Origin: SZUA-36 sp964650905
GTDB lineage: Bacteria; Pseudomonadota; Gammaproteobacteria; Xanthomonadales; SZUA-36
Assembly: GCA_964650905.1 (NCBI GenBank)
Contig: CAZYVH010000015.1
Span: 1-48,533, forward strand
Direction: 5' to 3'
DNA: 48,533 nucleotides
Part shown: in pieces, positions 1 to 8,610 of the stretch
Numbering within the stretch: position 1 is the stretch's first letter
Layout of the letters: every line of letters begins with the position of its first letter
The notes under the pieces: model-generated
The model's database searches: none
What the model was told of the DNA's origin: nothing
What the model saw: only the letters and a program-made list of their open reading frames with translations
Made by a program: the position numbers and the translations under genes

Positions 1-54
<54 letters not shown>

Positions 55-108
55 CCGAAACCAGCCTCTCACCCCATGTCTCTCATTACTACACCAACCT
101 TTAATGAA

Positions 109-193
109 TGGTGGAGGGGGGAGGATTCGAACCTCCGAAGGCATAGCCAGCAGATTTACAGTCTGCCCCCGTTGACCGCTTGGGTACCCCTCC
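109..193 (-). tRNA. tRNA-Tyr(GTA)
   Basis: A full class II tRNA with a long variable arm is visible on the minus strand. It starts GGAGGGG, has anticodon loop CTGTAAA (anticodon GTA), the T-loop GGTTCGAATCC and an encoded CCA end at 109-111. Tyrosine tRNAs of bacteria are class II, which fits the 85-nt length. It is expressed from the promoter at 210-238 and probably co-transcribed with the tRNA-Gly that follows. Confidence 0.95.
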
Positions 194-209
194 CTCAAGC
201 AAGCCGCCT

Positions 210-238
210 ATTCTCTCTTAGCAGTCTACGTCTGTCAA
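210..238 (-). promoter_or_regulatory. Promoter of the tRNA-Tyr/Gly operon
   Basis: A perfect -35 box TTGACA (238-233), a 17-bp spacer and a -10 box GAGAAT (215-210) precede tRNA-Tyr on the minus strand. The discriminator after the -10 box is GC-rich (AGGCGGC), as usual for stable-RNA promoters under stringent control. No thrU-type tRNA lies between this promoter and tRNA-Tyr. Confidence 0.7.
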
Positions 239-264
239 TAACATGTCCGATAAATTCTTCACAT

Positions 265-1356
265 TCAGACATTAAAACGAAAATGCATCACATCACCTTC
301 CTGAACGACATACTCCTTGCCCTCCAGACGCAGCTTGCCTGCCTCCTTTGCGCCCTGTTCGCCGTTGCAGACAATATAATCATCAAATGCGGTGACTTCT
401 GCACGGATAAAGCCACGTTCAAAATCTGTGTGTATCCGACCGGCGGCCTGCGGTGCTGTTGCCCCCCGGGTCACTGTCCACGCCTTGACCTCCTTGGGTC
501 CGGCCGTAAAGAAGGTCAGCAGATCCAGCAGGCTGTAACCGGCACGCACCACACCGGTCAGACCTGACTCGTGTAAACCGAGAGCCGCGAGAAATTCTTC
601 ACGGTCCTGCCGATCCAGTTGTGCGACCTCCGCTTCTATCGATGCACACACCGGCACGACAACGGCGTTGTTGCCGCCGGCAAATTCCCGTACCTGGTCC
701 AGCAGAGGATTCTTTTCAAACCCGTCCTCGGCCACATTGGCAATATACATGACCGGTTTCATGGTCAAAAGGTGCAGGTCTCTCACAAGCCTTTTCTCTT
801 CACCATCCAGCCCAAGCCGGCGCGCGCTGCCGCTGCTATCGAGACTGTCCCTGACCCTTGCCAGTAAGGTCGCACGGGCAACCATGTCGCGGTCACCGCT
901 ACGTGTCTGTTTTTCAGCCTTTAGCAACGCCCGTTCCACGCTTTCCAGATCGGCCAGTGCTAACTCGGTATTGATGATCTCAATATCGGCAACCGGGTCG
1001 ATGGCACCCGCTACGTGCACGACGTCGTCATTTTCAAAACAACGCACAACATGCGCAATTGCATCGGTTTCCCTGACGTGCGCCAGAAACTTGTTGCCCA
1101 GCCCTTCACCTTTGGATGCGCCGGCAACCAGACCGGCAATATCAACAAACTCCATGGTGGTCGGCAATACTTTTGCCGGTTTAACAATGGTGGCCAGTTG
1201 ATACAAACGCGGGTCCGGCACTGGTACCACACCCACATTGGGATCTATCGTGCAGAATGGGTAATTTTCCGCAGCAATGCCAGCCTCTGTAAGTGCATTG
1301 AACAAGGTCGACTTTCCGACATTCGGCAAGCCCACGATTCCACAATTAAAACCCAT
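265..1356 (-). CDS. ychF: Redox-regulated ATPase YchF (Obg-family)
   Basis: YchF is a translation-associated P-loop ATPase of the Obg family that binds ribosomes and is linked to oxidative-stress control. The 363-aa protein has the usual length. Visible are the P-loop GLPNVGKST (residues 9-17), the switch DIAGLV (72-77), and a C-terminal TGS-like region of about 80 residues ending in VMHFRFNV. The ATG start has a normal N-terminus (MGFNCGIVGLPN). It is separated by 23 nt from pth, its common neighbour, and is probably cotranscribed with pth and rplY. Confidence 0.97.
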   Translation of the reverse strand: MGFNCGIVGLPNVGKSTLFNALTEAGIAAENYPFCTIDPNVGVVPVPDPRLYQLATIVKPAKVLPTTMEFVDIAGLVAGASKGEGLGNKFLAHVRETDAIAHVVRCFENDDVVHVAGAIDPVADIEIINTELALADLESVERALLKAEKQTRSGDRDMVARATLLARVRDSLDSSGSARRLGLDGEEKRLVRDLHLLTMKPVMYIANVAEDGFEKNPLLDQVREFAGGNNAVVVPVCASIEAEVAQLDRQDREEFLAALGLHESGLTGVVRAGYSLLDLLTFFTAGPKEVKAWTVTRGATAPQAAGRIHTDFERGFIRAEVTAFDDYIVCNGEQGAKEAGKLRLEGKEYVVQEGDVMHFRFNV

Positions 1357-1379
1357 ATCATATGTCCAGAAAAATGGTG

Positions 1380-1958
1380 TCAGTCTTCGGTATGCAAGGT
1401 CTTGACAGCCCTTGACCAGTGATCTGTCAGCAGGTCCGGTAAAACGCTCATGGCTGCTGTGATGGACTGCATAATCGCCAATTGCTGATCAGCCGTCGGG
1501 CGACTCAACACATACCCGGTCACGGCGTCCTTGTGCCCGGGATGACCAATCCCAATACGCAAGCGCTGAAAGTCCGTCGTATCAAGGTGATTGAAAATGT
1601 CCCGCAAACCATTGTGACCGCCATGGCCACCCCCCTGCTTCAGACGGGCCGTACCCGGTGGCAAATCAAGCTCATCATAAGCCACCAGCAGTCTGTGTGG
1701 TTCAAGCTGGTAGTAATCCATAACTGCCCTGACGGCCTGACCACTGTGGTTCATGAAGGTGGCCGGTTTGACCAGGATGCAATCCACACCAAAAAGACGG
1801 GTACGACAAACCCGGGCAGACAGCCGGGTCTGCAGACGCAGGCGCGTGCCGGCTTCTTTTAGCAGTTCATCCAAAAACCAAAACCCGGCATTATGCCGGG
1901 TTTGGCTGTATTTCTGCTCCGCGTTACCCAGACCTGCAATCAGGAACAATGCAGGCAT
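1380..1958 (-). CDS. pth: Peptidyl-tRNA hydrolase
   Basis: Pth cleaves the ester bond of peptidyl-tRNAs released from stalled ribosomes, recycling tRNA. The 192-aa protein has the family N-terminus LIAGLGN, the catalytic histidine in TRHNAGF (His22), the NHSGQAV segment, and the DELDLPPG and GGGHGGHNG blocks that hold the catalytic Asp and substrate-binding residues. It lies between rplY (15 nt upstream) and ychF, the standard rplY-pth-ychF order of Gammaproteobacteria. Confidence 0.97.
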   Translation of the reverse strand: MPALFLIAGLGNAEQKYSQTRHNAGFWFLDELLKEAGTRLRLQTRLSARVCRTRLFGVDCILVKPATFMNHSGQAVRAVMDYYQLEPHRLLVAYDELDLPPGTARLKQGGGHGGHNGLRDIFNHLDTTDFQRLRIGIGHPGHKDAVTGYVLSRPTADQQLAIMQSITAAMSVLPDLLTDHWSRAVKTLHTED

Positions 1959-1973
1959 CCTGGCAGCGGTAGG

Positions 1974-2729
1974 CTAGTCCTTATCGGTGTCGTCATCGGT
2001 CGCATCATCGCCCGACCCGGCTTCATCAGCGGCAGCGGCTTCAATTTCGCCTTCCGCCTCAGTAACTTCAACTTCACCAGTCGCCTCAAGTTCGGCGGCA
2101 GCGGCAGCAGCCTCTTCAGCAGCGGCAACCCCCGTGCCCTGGGTTTCCTTGATATGAACCGCGTTGGCGATAACCACATCAGAGACGTCTTCACCCGCCA
2201 GTGCGAGTACGTCGACGCCTTCAGGCAGAACAATTTCAGATAACATGACGGCATCACCCGCATCCAGAGCAGAAAGATCAGCCCTCAGGAATTCAGGCAG
2301 GTTTTCCGGTAATGCAGCAATTTCGACCTCGGTCACCAGGTGCTGTATCACCACACCCGAGGTCTTACCCGCGGGTGATTCTTCTTCATTATCAAAATGA
2401 ATGGGTACGGACATACGCAGCACTTCTGTGGCAGAAACCCGCATAAAATCCAGATGCATGATCTGTTGTTTGAATGGGTGATGGTGTACATCACGCACAA
2501 TAACTTTCTGACTACGTCCGTCTGCCACCCTGATCTCAAGGATGCTGGAGAAAAAGGACTCCTGTTCCGCAGCATGTACCAGCGGGTCATGCTCGATGGA
2601 CAAGGTGGCGGGATCTTTCTGACCCCCATAAAGAACGGCCGGAATTCTCCCCTGACGACGCAGGCGGCGGCTCGCACCTTTCCCTACATCCTCACGGATT
2701 TCCGCATTGATCACAATTGAATCGGTCAT
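1974..2729 (-). CDS. rplY: 50S ribosomal protein L25/CTC family with acidic tail
   Basis: L25 binds 5S rRNA in the large subunit. This is the long CTC form: an N-terminal 5S-binding domain (KGASRRLRRQGRIPAVLYG near residue 20) followed by the TL5/CTC beta domain. The ATG at 2729 is chosen because GAGG lies 6 nt upstream; a TTG four codons earlier has no such site. After about residue 195 the protein becomes a low-complexity Ala/Glu/Asp tail (AAAEEAAAAAAELEA and DDATDDDTDKD), about 50 residues of strong negative charge. It is first in the rplY-pth-ychF operon. Confidence 0.96.
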   Translation of the reverse strand: MTDSIVINAEIREDVGKGASRRLRRQGRIPAVLYGGQKDPATLSIEHDPLVHAAEQESFFSSILEIRVADGRSQKVIVRDVHHHPFKQQIMHLDFMRVSATEVLRMSVPIHFDNEEESPAGKTSGVVIQHLVTEVEIAALPENLPEFLRADLSALDAGDAVMLSEIVLPEGVDVLALAGEDVSDVVIANAVHIKETQGTGVAAAEEAAAAAAELEATGEVEVTEAEGEIEAAAADEAGSGDDATDDDTDKD

Positions 2730-2856
2730 GATATTCCTCAAAATAATTTAACGACACCAAAACGGTATAAACAGACTGTTTTAAGAGCGTTATTGCCACT
2801 TTAATGGCGGATCTCCCATCCCCGCGACCAGGGACAGCACAAAAAACGAGCCGGGC

Positions 2857-2887
2857 ATTATACCGCATCAACCCCCATGGCTGGCAA
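2857..2887 (-). promoter_or_regulatory. Candidate promoter of rplY-pth-ychF
   Basis: A consensus -10 box TATAAT (2862-2857) has a TTGCCA -35-like box (2887-2882) at a long 19-bp spacing. It overlaps the end of the upstream homocysteine methyltransferase gene and would give a leader of roughly 120 nt before rplY. The -10 match is exact; the -35 assignment is uncertain. Confidence 0.45.
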
Positions 2888-3788
2888 TAGCAAGTTTGTC
2901 AATCAGACGTCGCAAGTTTGCGATGTGGGCTGGTCCGACCTCACAACAACCACCAATAATTTGCGCACCACTGGCCAGCCAGTCAGCGGCATGACGTGCG
3001 TACATCCGAGGTGTCACATCGGTGCGCGCAGGCGGTATGGATTCGTCACCCTGAAAATCCCATTTGTGCGGTATGGGGGTAAAAGCATTCGCATAGGCAC
3101 CCACTGGTAACGTACTGACGGCAAGCAATTCCGGCAGTGCCCGGCTGATGGCTTCCGGCGGCGAGCAATTGAGCAGTACCGCATCGATTCCCGATTCGGC
3201 GACATCCCGCCAGGCAGCGGCGATGGGTTCACCGCTGCGCAACCGGGTTGATCCACTGTCCTCGATTGACCAGGACAACCACACCGGCAACCCGGTCGCC
3301 AGTGCTGCTGCAATCGCGGCCCTGGATTCCAGCCGGCAGGACAGCGTTTCGCAGATAAACATATCAACGTATGGCGCCAGGTAACCGGCCTGTTCACGGT
3401 ATAACGCCTCGGTATGGGCAAAATCACCGACAAGGTCCGGACGATAGCTACCATACTGGGGCCCCATGGAGCCGGCAATGAGCACCTCTTTTGTGCAGTT
3501 ATCACGTGCTTTTTGTGCCAGTTCCGCTGCCAGCCGGTTCATTTTTCCCAGGCTATCGAGTAAACCCTCCGGGGCAAAATTATTGCGAACGCAGGCATAG
3601 GAATTGGTGGTAATGACATCTGCCCCGGCTCGTATGTAGTCCTCGTGGATCGCCACCACCGTGTCCGGATGTTCGAAAAGAGCCCTGGCAGACCACAGTG
3701 CGCCCTGGCTGGCGGCTTTTCGGTTGATCAATTCCTGCCCCATGCTACCGTCCAGCAAGAGCGGATATGAAGACAAGCGATTGCTCAA
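2868..3788 (-). CDS. Homocysteine S-methyltransferase family protein
   Basis: Enzymes of this family move a methyl group to homocysteine from donors such as S-methylmethionine, giving methionine. The 306-aa protein starts LLDGSMGQEL, typical of MmuM, and has the three zinc-binding cysteines: Cys208 in LLNCSPPE and Cys281-Cys282 in IIGGCCEVGP. No cobalamin or folate domain is attached, so it resembles MmuM rather than MetH. Its start is a TTG with only a weak ribosome-binding site. It follows moeA by 15 nt and ends the long fds/Mo-cofactor block. The real methyl donor cannot be read from sequence. Confidence 0.85.
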   Translation of the reverse strand: MSNRLSSYPLLLDGSMGQELINRKAASQGALWSARALFEHPDTVVAIHEDYIRAGADVITTNSYACVRNNFAPEGLLDSLGKMNRLAAELAQKARDNCTKEVLIAGSMGPQYGSYRPDLVGDFAHTEALYREQAGYLAPYVDMFICETLSCRLESRAAIAAALATGLPVWLSWSIEDSGSTRLRSGEPIAAAWRDVAESGIDAVLLNCSPPEAISRALPELLAVSTLPVGAYANAFTPIPHKWDFQGDESIPPARTDVTPRMYARHAADWLASGAQIIGGCCEVGPAHIANLRRLIDKLAIASHGG

Positions 3789-3803
3789 AGCAGAATACTC
3801 AAC

Positions 3804-4994
3804 CTAATAAAAAAATGCATAGGGAATCACATCAACGCTGTCACCCCGGGCAATATCCTGATCGGGGGCTTGTACGACCAGGCCGTCGCCCCAGCTGGCT
3901 GAATACAGGACACCGCTGCTTTGGCGGCTGAAAACCTCCACGCCTGCAGGTGTCGAACGGGCACGCAGGTACTCCTGCCGGCTACTGCCCCTGTGATCAA
4001 ACAGGGCAATTTGCCGCGTCGGGACGATGCTGCCCTCAGCACTGCCCTGACAGGCGAAAAGATAGGGCCGTGCGAGCACCAACAAGGTGACCAGGGCCGA
4101 TACCGGGTTACCGGGCAAACCCAGGAATGGCGTTGTCGCGACATAACCAAAGGCAAAGGGTTTACCTGGCTTGATGGCTACCCGCCACAGGTCGAGCCGG
4201 CCAAGTGACTCGACCACCGGCTTTACATGGTCTTCCTCACCTACCGATACACCGCCGGAGGTAATGATCACATCCGACTTGCGACCGGCCTCGGTCATGA
4301 CATCGGCGATAAGCCCGGGGTCATCCTCGGTGATACCAAAATCGTTGACCTCGAAGCCCCAGCGTTGCAGCAGACCGGTCAACATGTAGCGGTTGGAATT
4401 GAATATCTGGCCAGGTCCGGCCGTACCCCCCGGTTCAACCAGTTCGGATCCGGTCGACAGGATGGCTACCTTAAGACGTTTGTAGACATCGATACGGGCG
4501 ATACCCAACGAGGCAATCAACCCCAGGTCCTGCGGGCGCAGACGGTGACCGGCACTCAATACCGTGGCGCCACGACCTATGTCCTGGCCGCGTGGCCGGA
4601 TATTGGCGCCCACCGGCCGTACATCCTGCAGCCACACGCTGGTGCCATCTTCCCTGCAGTTCTCCTGCATTACGACGACATCGGCACCTGCGGGGATTTC
4701 AGCACCGGTGAAAATTCGTGCGGCCGTACCCTCTGCCAACGCCTGTGGCGGCGTGCCGGCAATAATGCGCTGGCTGATCACTAACGGCTGATCCGGACCC
4801 AGCCAGTCCTGTCGACGCAAAGCATAACCGTCCATGGCGCTGTTGTCCGCCGGTGGCACATCGATGCCGGCGACAACATCATGGGCGAGAACACGCCCAA
4901 GGCAGGTCCGGAGTTCAACCGATTCGATATCGACCAGTACCTCGCTGGAATCGAGCAGTTTCCGGATCGCATCAGGCAGGCTGAGCATACTCAT
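3804..4994 (-). CDS. moeA: Molybdopterin molybdotransferase MoeA
   Basis: MoeA inserts molybdate into adenylylated molybdopterin, the last step of basic Moco synthesis. The 396-aa protein has PPADNSAMDGYA (47-58), the conserved LSTGSELVEPG (179-189), and the MPT-binding loop TSGGVSVGEEDHVK (245-258). It overlaps moaB by 4 nt (ATGA), so the two are translationally coupled. Molybdenum cofactor is needed by FdsA, encoded in the same strand block. Confidence 0.97.
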   Translation of the reverse strand: MSMLSLPDAIRKLLDSSEVLVDIESVELRTCLGRVLAHDVVAGIDVPPADNSAMDGYALRRQDWLGPDQPLVISQRIIAGTPPQALAEGTAARIFTGAEIPAGADVVVMQENCREDGTSVWLQDVRPVGANIRPRGQDIGRGATVLSAGHRLRPQDLGLIASLGIARIDVYKRLKVAILSTGSELVEPGGTAGPGQIFNSNRYMLTGLLQRWGFEVNDFGITEDDPGLIADVMTEAGRKSDVIITSGGVSVGEEDHVKPVVESLGRLDLWRVAIKPGKPFAFGYVATTPFLGLPGNPVSALVTLLVLARPYLFACQGSAEGSIVPTRQIALFDHRGSSRQEYLRARSTPAGVEVFSRQSSGVLYSASWGDGLVVQAPDQDIARGDSVDVIPYAFFY

Positions 4995-5515
4995 AATAAG
5001 TGCGCACCCGATCTCGTTTGCGCCACGAAATTACACGGCCGGTGACGGCTGTCGAGTTGCTCTTCAAGGATGCGCGTCCAGCCGGTACGGCAGGCGCCAG
5101 TTGAACCGGGCAGACAAAACAGCAGGGTCTGGTTGGCGAGACCCGCGAGGGCCCGCGACTGGACCGTTGAGGAACCAATTTCCTCAAAGGACACTTGCCG
5201 GAATAATTCACCAAAGCCTTCGATCAGGGTGTCAAACAGCGGTCGAAGCGCCTCGGGTGTTGAGTCCCGATTGGTCAGACCGGTGCCACCGGTTGTGATA
5301 ATGACATCGATTGTATCATCGACAATCCAGGCCGAAACGATGGCGCGGCTGGTGTAGATGTCATCTTTGCACAGTTGACGCGCCACCAGGTGATGGCCGG
5401 CCGATGCCAGCAGGTCTTCAAGCGCCTGTCCGGACGTATCGGTGGCCCGCGTGCGGCTGTCCGACAGCGTCAGTATGGCAATATTGAGTGGGACAAAATC
5501 AGCTTCCTGGTGCAA
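4991..5515 (-). CDS. moaB: Molybdenum cofactor biosynthesis protein MoaB/MogA family
   Basis: This family adenylylates molybdopterin before metal insertion by MoeA. The 174-aa protein has ILTLSDSRT (14-22) and the MPT-binding motif IITTGGTGLTNRD (72-84). The TTG at 5515 is preferred as start because a strong AAGGAGA site lies 5 nt upstream. The length and the PEAL sequence after the motif favour MoaB over MogA. It overlaps moeA by 4 nt and follows mobA by 42 nt. Confidence 0.93.
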   Translation of the reverse strand: MHQEADFVPLNIAILTLSDSRTRATDTSGQALEDLLASAGHHLVARQLCKDDIYTSRAIVSAWIVDDTIDVIITTGGTGLTNRDSTPEALRPLFDTLIEGFGELFRQVSFEEIGSSTVQSRALAGLANQTLLFCLPGSTGACRTGWTRILEEQLDSRHRPCNFVAQTRSGAHLL

Positions 5516-5557
5516 GGTGGTCTCCTTGGTTGATTGTTACGACTGGGTCAATTGGTA

Positions 5558-6172
5558 CTACTTCAAGGAAAGCCAGCCGGTGGCGGCCTTGAGTTCCTCG
5601 GGTGTGTTGACATTGTAAAACGGTGGTGGCTCGCACGTCTCCCATTCCACCACCACATGTGGCAACAAACGCAATACGTGTTTCAGACCACTCGAACCCC
5701 CGCTGAGCGCGACATCCCGGACAACGCCGAGGTGCGAACTGTGCCAGAGCGAAAAGGTTGGCTGCAATACCCCCCGCCAGGAGACGACCACCACCGGGTA
5801 TTGCGGGCCGCCGTCCGCAGCCAGCAGCCTGTCAACCAGGTCCAGCGGCACAAACGGCGCGTCACAGGGACACAGCGCCAGCGAGTTATCCATCTCCTTT
5901 GTCACCAGGTATTGCAAGGCGGAATAGAGACCCGACAACGGTCCCCGGTAGCGTGGCAGGAGATCGGGCACCAATGACAGGCCAAATGATGCAAGACCGC
6001 TGTCGCTACCGTCATCGCTGATCAATAACGTCTCCACCTGGGGCTGAAAACGTCTGATGACATGCGCCACGAGGGGTTCATCACACAACGGTACAAGCGC
6101 CTTGTTGGCACCACCCATACGACTGGCGCGACCACCTGCGAGAATGACACCTGCCGGTTTTCCTGTAGCCAT
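5558..6172 (-). CDS. mobA: Molybdenum cofactor guanylyltransferase MobA
   Basis: MobA attaches GMP to molybdopterin to make the (bis-)MGD cofactor that formate dehydrogenases use. The 204-aa protein has the nucleotidyltransferase signature GVILAGGRASRMGG (8-21) followed by K25 (NKALVPL), and CPCDAPF as the metal-binding block. The ATG at 6172 is chosen over an adjacent TTG because AGGCAGG lies just upstream. Its place between the GMC gene and moaB-moeA supports a role in maturing FdsA. Confidence 0.95.
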   Translation of the reverse strand: MATGKPAGVILAGGRASRMGGANKALVPLCDEPLVAHVIRRFQPQVETLLISDDGSDSGLASFGLSLVPDLLPRYRGPLSGLYSALQYLVTKEMDNSLALCPCDAPFVPLDLVDRLLAADGGPQYPVVVVSWRGVLQPTFSLWHSSHLGVVRDVALSGGSSGLKHVLRLLPHVVVEWETCEPPPFYNVNTPEELKAATGWLSLK

Positions 6173-6264
6173 CAAAGCACCTGCCTTTTCAACATCACCT
6201 TGTTCACATTTACGGTCCCGATTGGGATTTTAACCGCTCGATGCAGTTGACGCAGTCATAATTT

Positions 6265-7971
6265 TTATACGGGTTCAGTGATACGCACACCACCGAGTTT
6301 TGCGATGATCCTGTCGGCGACGCGAAATGCGTTGGCGTAAATTGTCCAGGTATATGGCACGCTCCCGCCCGTAGGCATGAAACTGCCATCGGTGATATAC
6401 AGGTTGTCCACATCATGGGCCCGGCAGTCGGCATTGAGGACCGAGGTTTTCGGATCATTGCCAAAGCGACAACCACCGGCCACGAGGTTGGGCGGTGGCG
6501 CACCACTCAGACCCCAGGTGACCTTGTCCGCACCCAGGTTTTTGAGCAGGCTGCGGCCCTTGTTGGTCAGAAACCGGCCAATTTTCAAATCGTGCTCGTG
6601 GTAAGCCACCCTGACCCTGGCCACCGGGGTCTGCCAGCGGTCGGTCAGCTTCGGGTCGAGAGAAACAAAACAGTTGTCGTTGGGCAGCCAGTCACAAAAG
6701 GTCTCGAAACGCAGATAGCGAACACCGGTAAAATCTGACTTGAGCCGGTTTTTGAGCGCTTCACCCCAAAGCAGGCCGTCGGACCCATACTTGACGCGGT
6801 TGGCGTGGTTGATGGGGTTCGGGTGACGCATCAAAAACTCGATGGTGCCGCCTTTGACCTTGCCCAGTTTGTCATCATCGATGAAGTACCAGTCCTGCAG
6901 GGCGCGGTTTAAAAAGGGACCAAATACGTTCAGTTCATCAACTTTTTTCTGTTCTATTTCGGTGTAATGAAAGTGGCCCGTGCCGGCGCCGCCGGCTGAG
7001 AAAATGAGGTTTTTCCCCACCTGACCGGTATTGTTGGCCAGACCGTGTGGGTGGCGCTGACCGCTCGACAGGAGTAACAGGCGGGATGTTTCTATCGCGT
7101 GGCAGGCCACCACGAAGATACGTGCACGAACGGCTATTGGCGCACCCGCCCGGTCGTAATACCTGGCTGCGACCACCCTGCCATTGCGGTCACTTTCAAG
7201 GTGATAAACCTTTGCATCGGCACGGATTTCACAACGACCGGAACCGCGGGCCCGGTTTAACAGCGCTGCCCTGGAACTGCCCTTGGCGCCGCTGGAACAA
7301 CCGTAGCTGCCACAATAACCCGAATACTGGCAGGATTGCCGGCCCATTGCGGGCTGTGACAGGATGGCGCGTGGCACCGGCATGGGGTGCAAGCCCATAT
7401 GTTGAAACGTCTCATCGATCCAGCCCGAAACCGGGTGCTCAGCGGTCGGTGGATACGGGAAATCGGCACTCGACCTGGGTTCCTGGTTGGGGTGCTCGAT
7501 CACCCGGCCGGAAACACCCACTTCGCGCTCAGTTTTTGCGTAGTAGGGTTCCAGATCCTGGTACGAGATCGGCCAATCCACAATATTGGCGCCGTCAATG
7601 GGCCCGAATTCGGATAATAATCGAAAATCCTTTGGCTTTAAGCGGTGGAAAAAACCGCTCATGAAATTCGATGAACCACCCACGCAATTACCGTTCCAGA
7701 AGTCCCTGCCAGATTCATACGTCGGTGTTGCAAGCCAGTCGCCATCGTCATCGCGGTCCTCGATGACGTGAAACTCGTCTCGCAGGCTGGGTGTGTAAAC
7801 GCTGCGACGGCAACAGGCCAGTTCATCCTTGAAAAAATCCGCCTCGCTGAACCATGGGCCTTTCTCAAGCACCACCACATGATAGCCGGCCCCGGCCAGC
7901 GACAACGCCACCGGTCCACCGCCCGCGCCGCTGCCTATGACACAAACATCAAAATCATGATCGCCGCCCAT
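6265..7971 (-). CDS. GMC-family FAD oxidoreductase (dehydrogenase large subunit)
   Basis: GMC enzymes oxidise alcohols or sugars with FAD. The 568-aa protein has the FAD-binding GSGAGG (13-18), the GNCVGGSSNFMSGFFHRL block, and a C-terminal GMC_C domain (NLYITDGSFMPTGG from 523). It has no signal peptide, while the gene just upstream encodes a Tat-signal subunit-3 protein, so piggy-back export is likely, as in gluconate and fructose dehydrogenases. The position of the catalytic His of the HxxGT motif is Leu496 (NLVAGGCRFG), and the Asn of NP is Pro539 (SVPYTW), so the canonical pair is absent. No cytochrome subunit is encoded nearby. The substrate is unknown. Confidence 0.85.
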   Translation of the reverse strand: MGGDHDFDVCVIGSGAGGGPVALSLAGAGYHVVVLEKGPWFSEADFFKDELACCRRSVYTPSLRDEFHVIEDRDDDGDWLATPTYESGRDFWNGNCVGGSSNFMSGFFHRLKPKDFRLLSEFGPIDGANIVDWPISYQDLEPYYAKTEREVGVSGRVIEHPNQEPRSSADFPYPPTAEHPVSGWIDETFQHMGLHPMPVPRAILSQPAMGRQSCQYSGYCGSYGCSSGAKGSSRAALLNRARGSGRCEIRADAKVYHLESDRNGRVVAARYYDRAGAPIAVRARIFVVACHAIETSRLLLLSSGQRHPHGLANNTGQVGKNLIFSAGGAGTGHFHYTEIEQKKVDELNVFGPFLNRALQDWYFIDDDKLGKVKGGTIEFLMRHPNPINHANRVKYGSDGLLWGEALKNRLKSDFTGVRYLRFETFCDWLPNDNCFVSLDPKLTDRWQTPVARVRVAYHEHDLKIGRFLTNKGRSLLKNLGADKVTWGLSGAPPPNLVAGGCRFGNDPKTSVLNADCRAHDVDNLYITDGSFMPTGGSVPYTWTIYANAFRVADRIIAKLGGVRITEPV

Positions 7972-7974
7972 TAT

Positions 7975-8610
7975 TCAAGCCATTGATTTCAACCGGGTGT
8001 AAATCTTGTCTTTCGGTGGTCTCGGGAATCCCGGCTGGTGCTCAAGCCATCGCCAACCGATACCATCAGGGTTGCCCCCGTAGACCGGGTCTGACAGCAG
8101 CGCTTCGAGGATGTAACCCAGGACCAGTGCCAGCCAGTTTTCCCCCCAGTGCGTTTTCTGCGCAAAATATTGCAACAGTGATTCCCGTTGTGAGAAATCC
8201 AGCGCATTGAAAGCCTTGCCAAACCTTTCCTGGCTCGCCTCATGCACGGTGGCGATACGCTTGAGCAGAAAATTTCGGCTGGCGGCGTTCATCCCCGGCC
8301 GGAAAATGGTGAATTCGATGTAGGCCAGCGCATGGATATCCGTCGCACCCGGTGAATCGGGTCCTTTTGGAAACAGGTGCTCGCACACGGCCGTCAGGGT
8401 TTTGGTTTGCCGGGCAGTGAAATGCTCCTGCGCGGTGTCCTCTGCTGTTTCATCTGCCAGCGCCAACGGCAGATTTGCAACAACACGGCCCGCCGTCAGG
8501 GCAACACCACTGCTCAGCAAAAAAGAGCGGCGACTGACCTGTGTCGCATCTTCGCGAAGCGTGGCATGTAGGCGGGTCAGTTCATCGTTTGGCGAAACTT
8601 TTTTAACCAT
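7975..8610 (-). CDS. Gluconate 2-dehydrogenase subunit 3 family protein, Tat-exported
   Basis: Subunit-3 proteins partner GMC dehydrogenases and carry the complex out of the cytoplasm. The 211-aa protein has a twin-arginine signal (SRRSFLLSSG, residues 26-35, then a hydrophobic stretch to about 52) and the subunit-3 core with LTAVCEHLFPKG and, near the end, DPVYGGNPDGIGWRWLEH. The ATG at 8610 is chosen because it overlaps the stop of the preceding gene (TGATG) and places the Tat motif near the N-terminus. The GMC ATG follows 3 nt after the stop, which indicates a stoichiometric pair. Confidence 0.87.
   Translation of the reverse strand: MVKKVSPNDELTRLHATLREDATQVSRRSFLLSSGVALTAGRVVANLPLALADETAEDTAQEHFTARQTKTLTAVCEHLFPKGPDSPGATDIHALAYIEFTIFRPGMNAASRNFLLKRIATVHEASQERFGKAFNALDFSQRESLLQYFAQKTHWGENWLALVLGYILEALLSDPVYGGNPDGIGWRWLEHQPGFPRPPKDKIYTRLKSMA

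Noticed and set aside
1015..1422. Long frames on the plus strand opposite ychF and pth
   Set aside because: They mirror conserved genes whose motifs are all on the minus strand, and the translated products have no recognisable domains.
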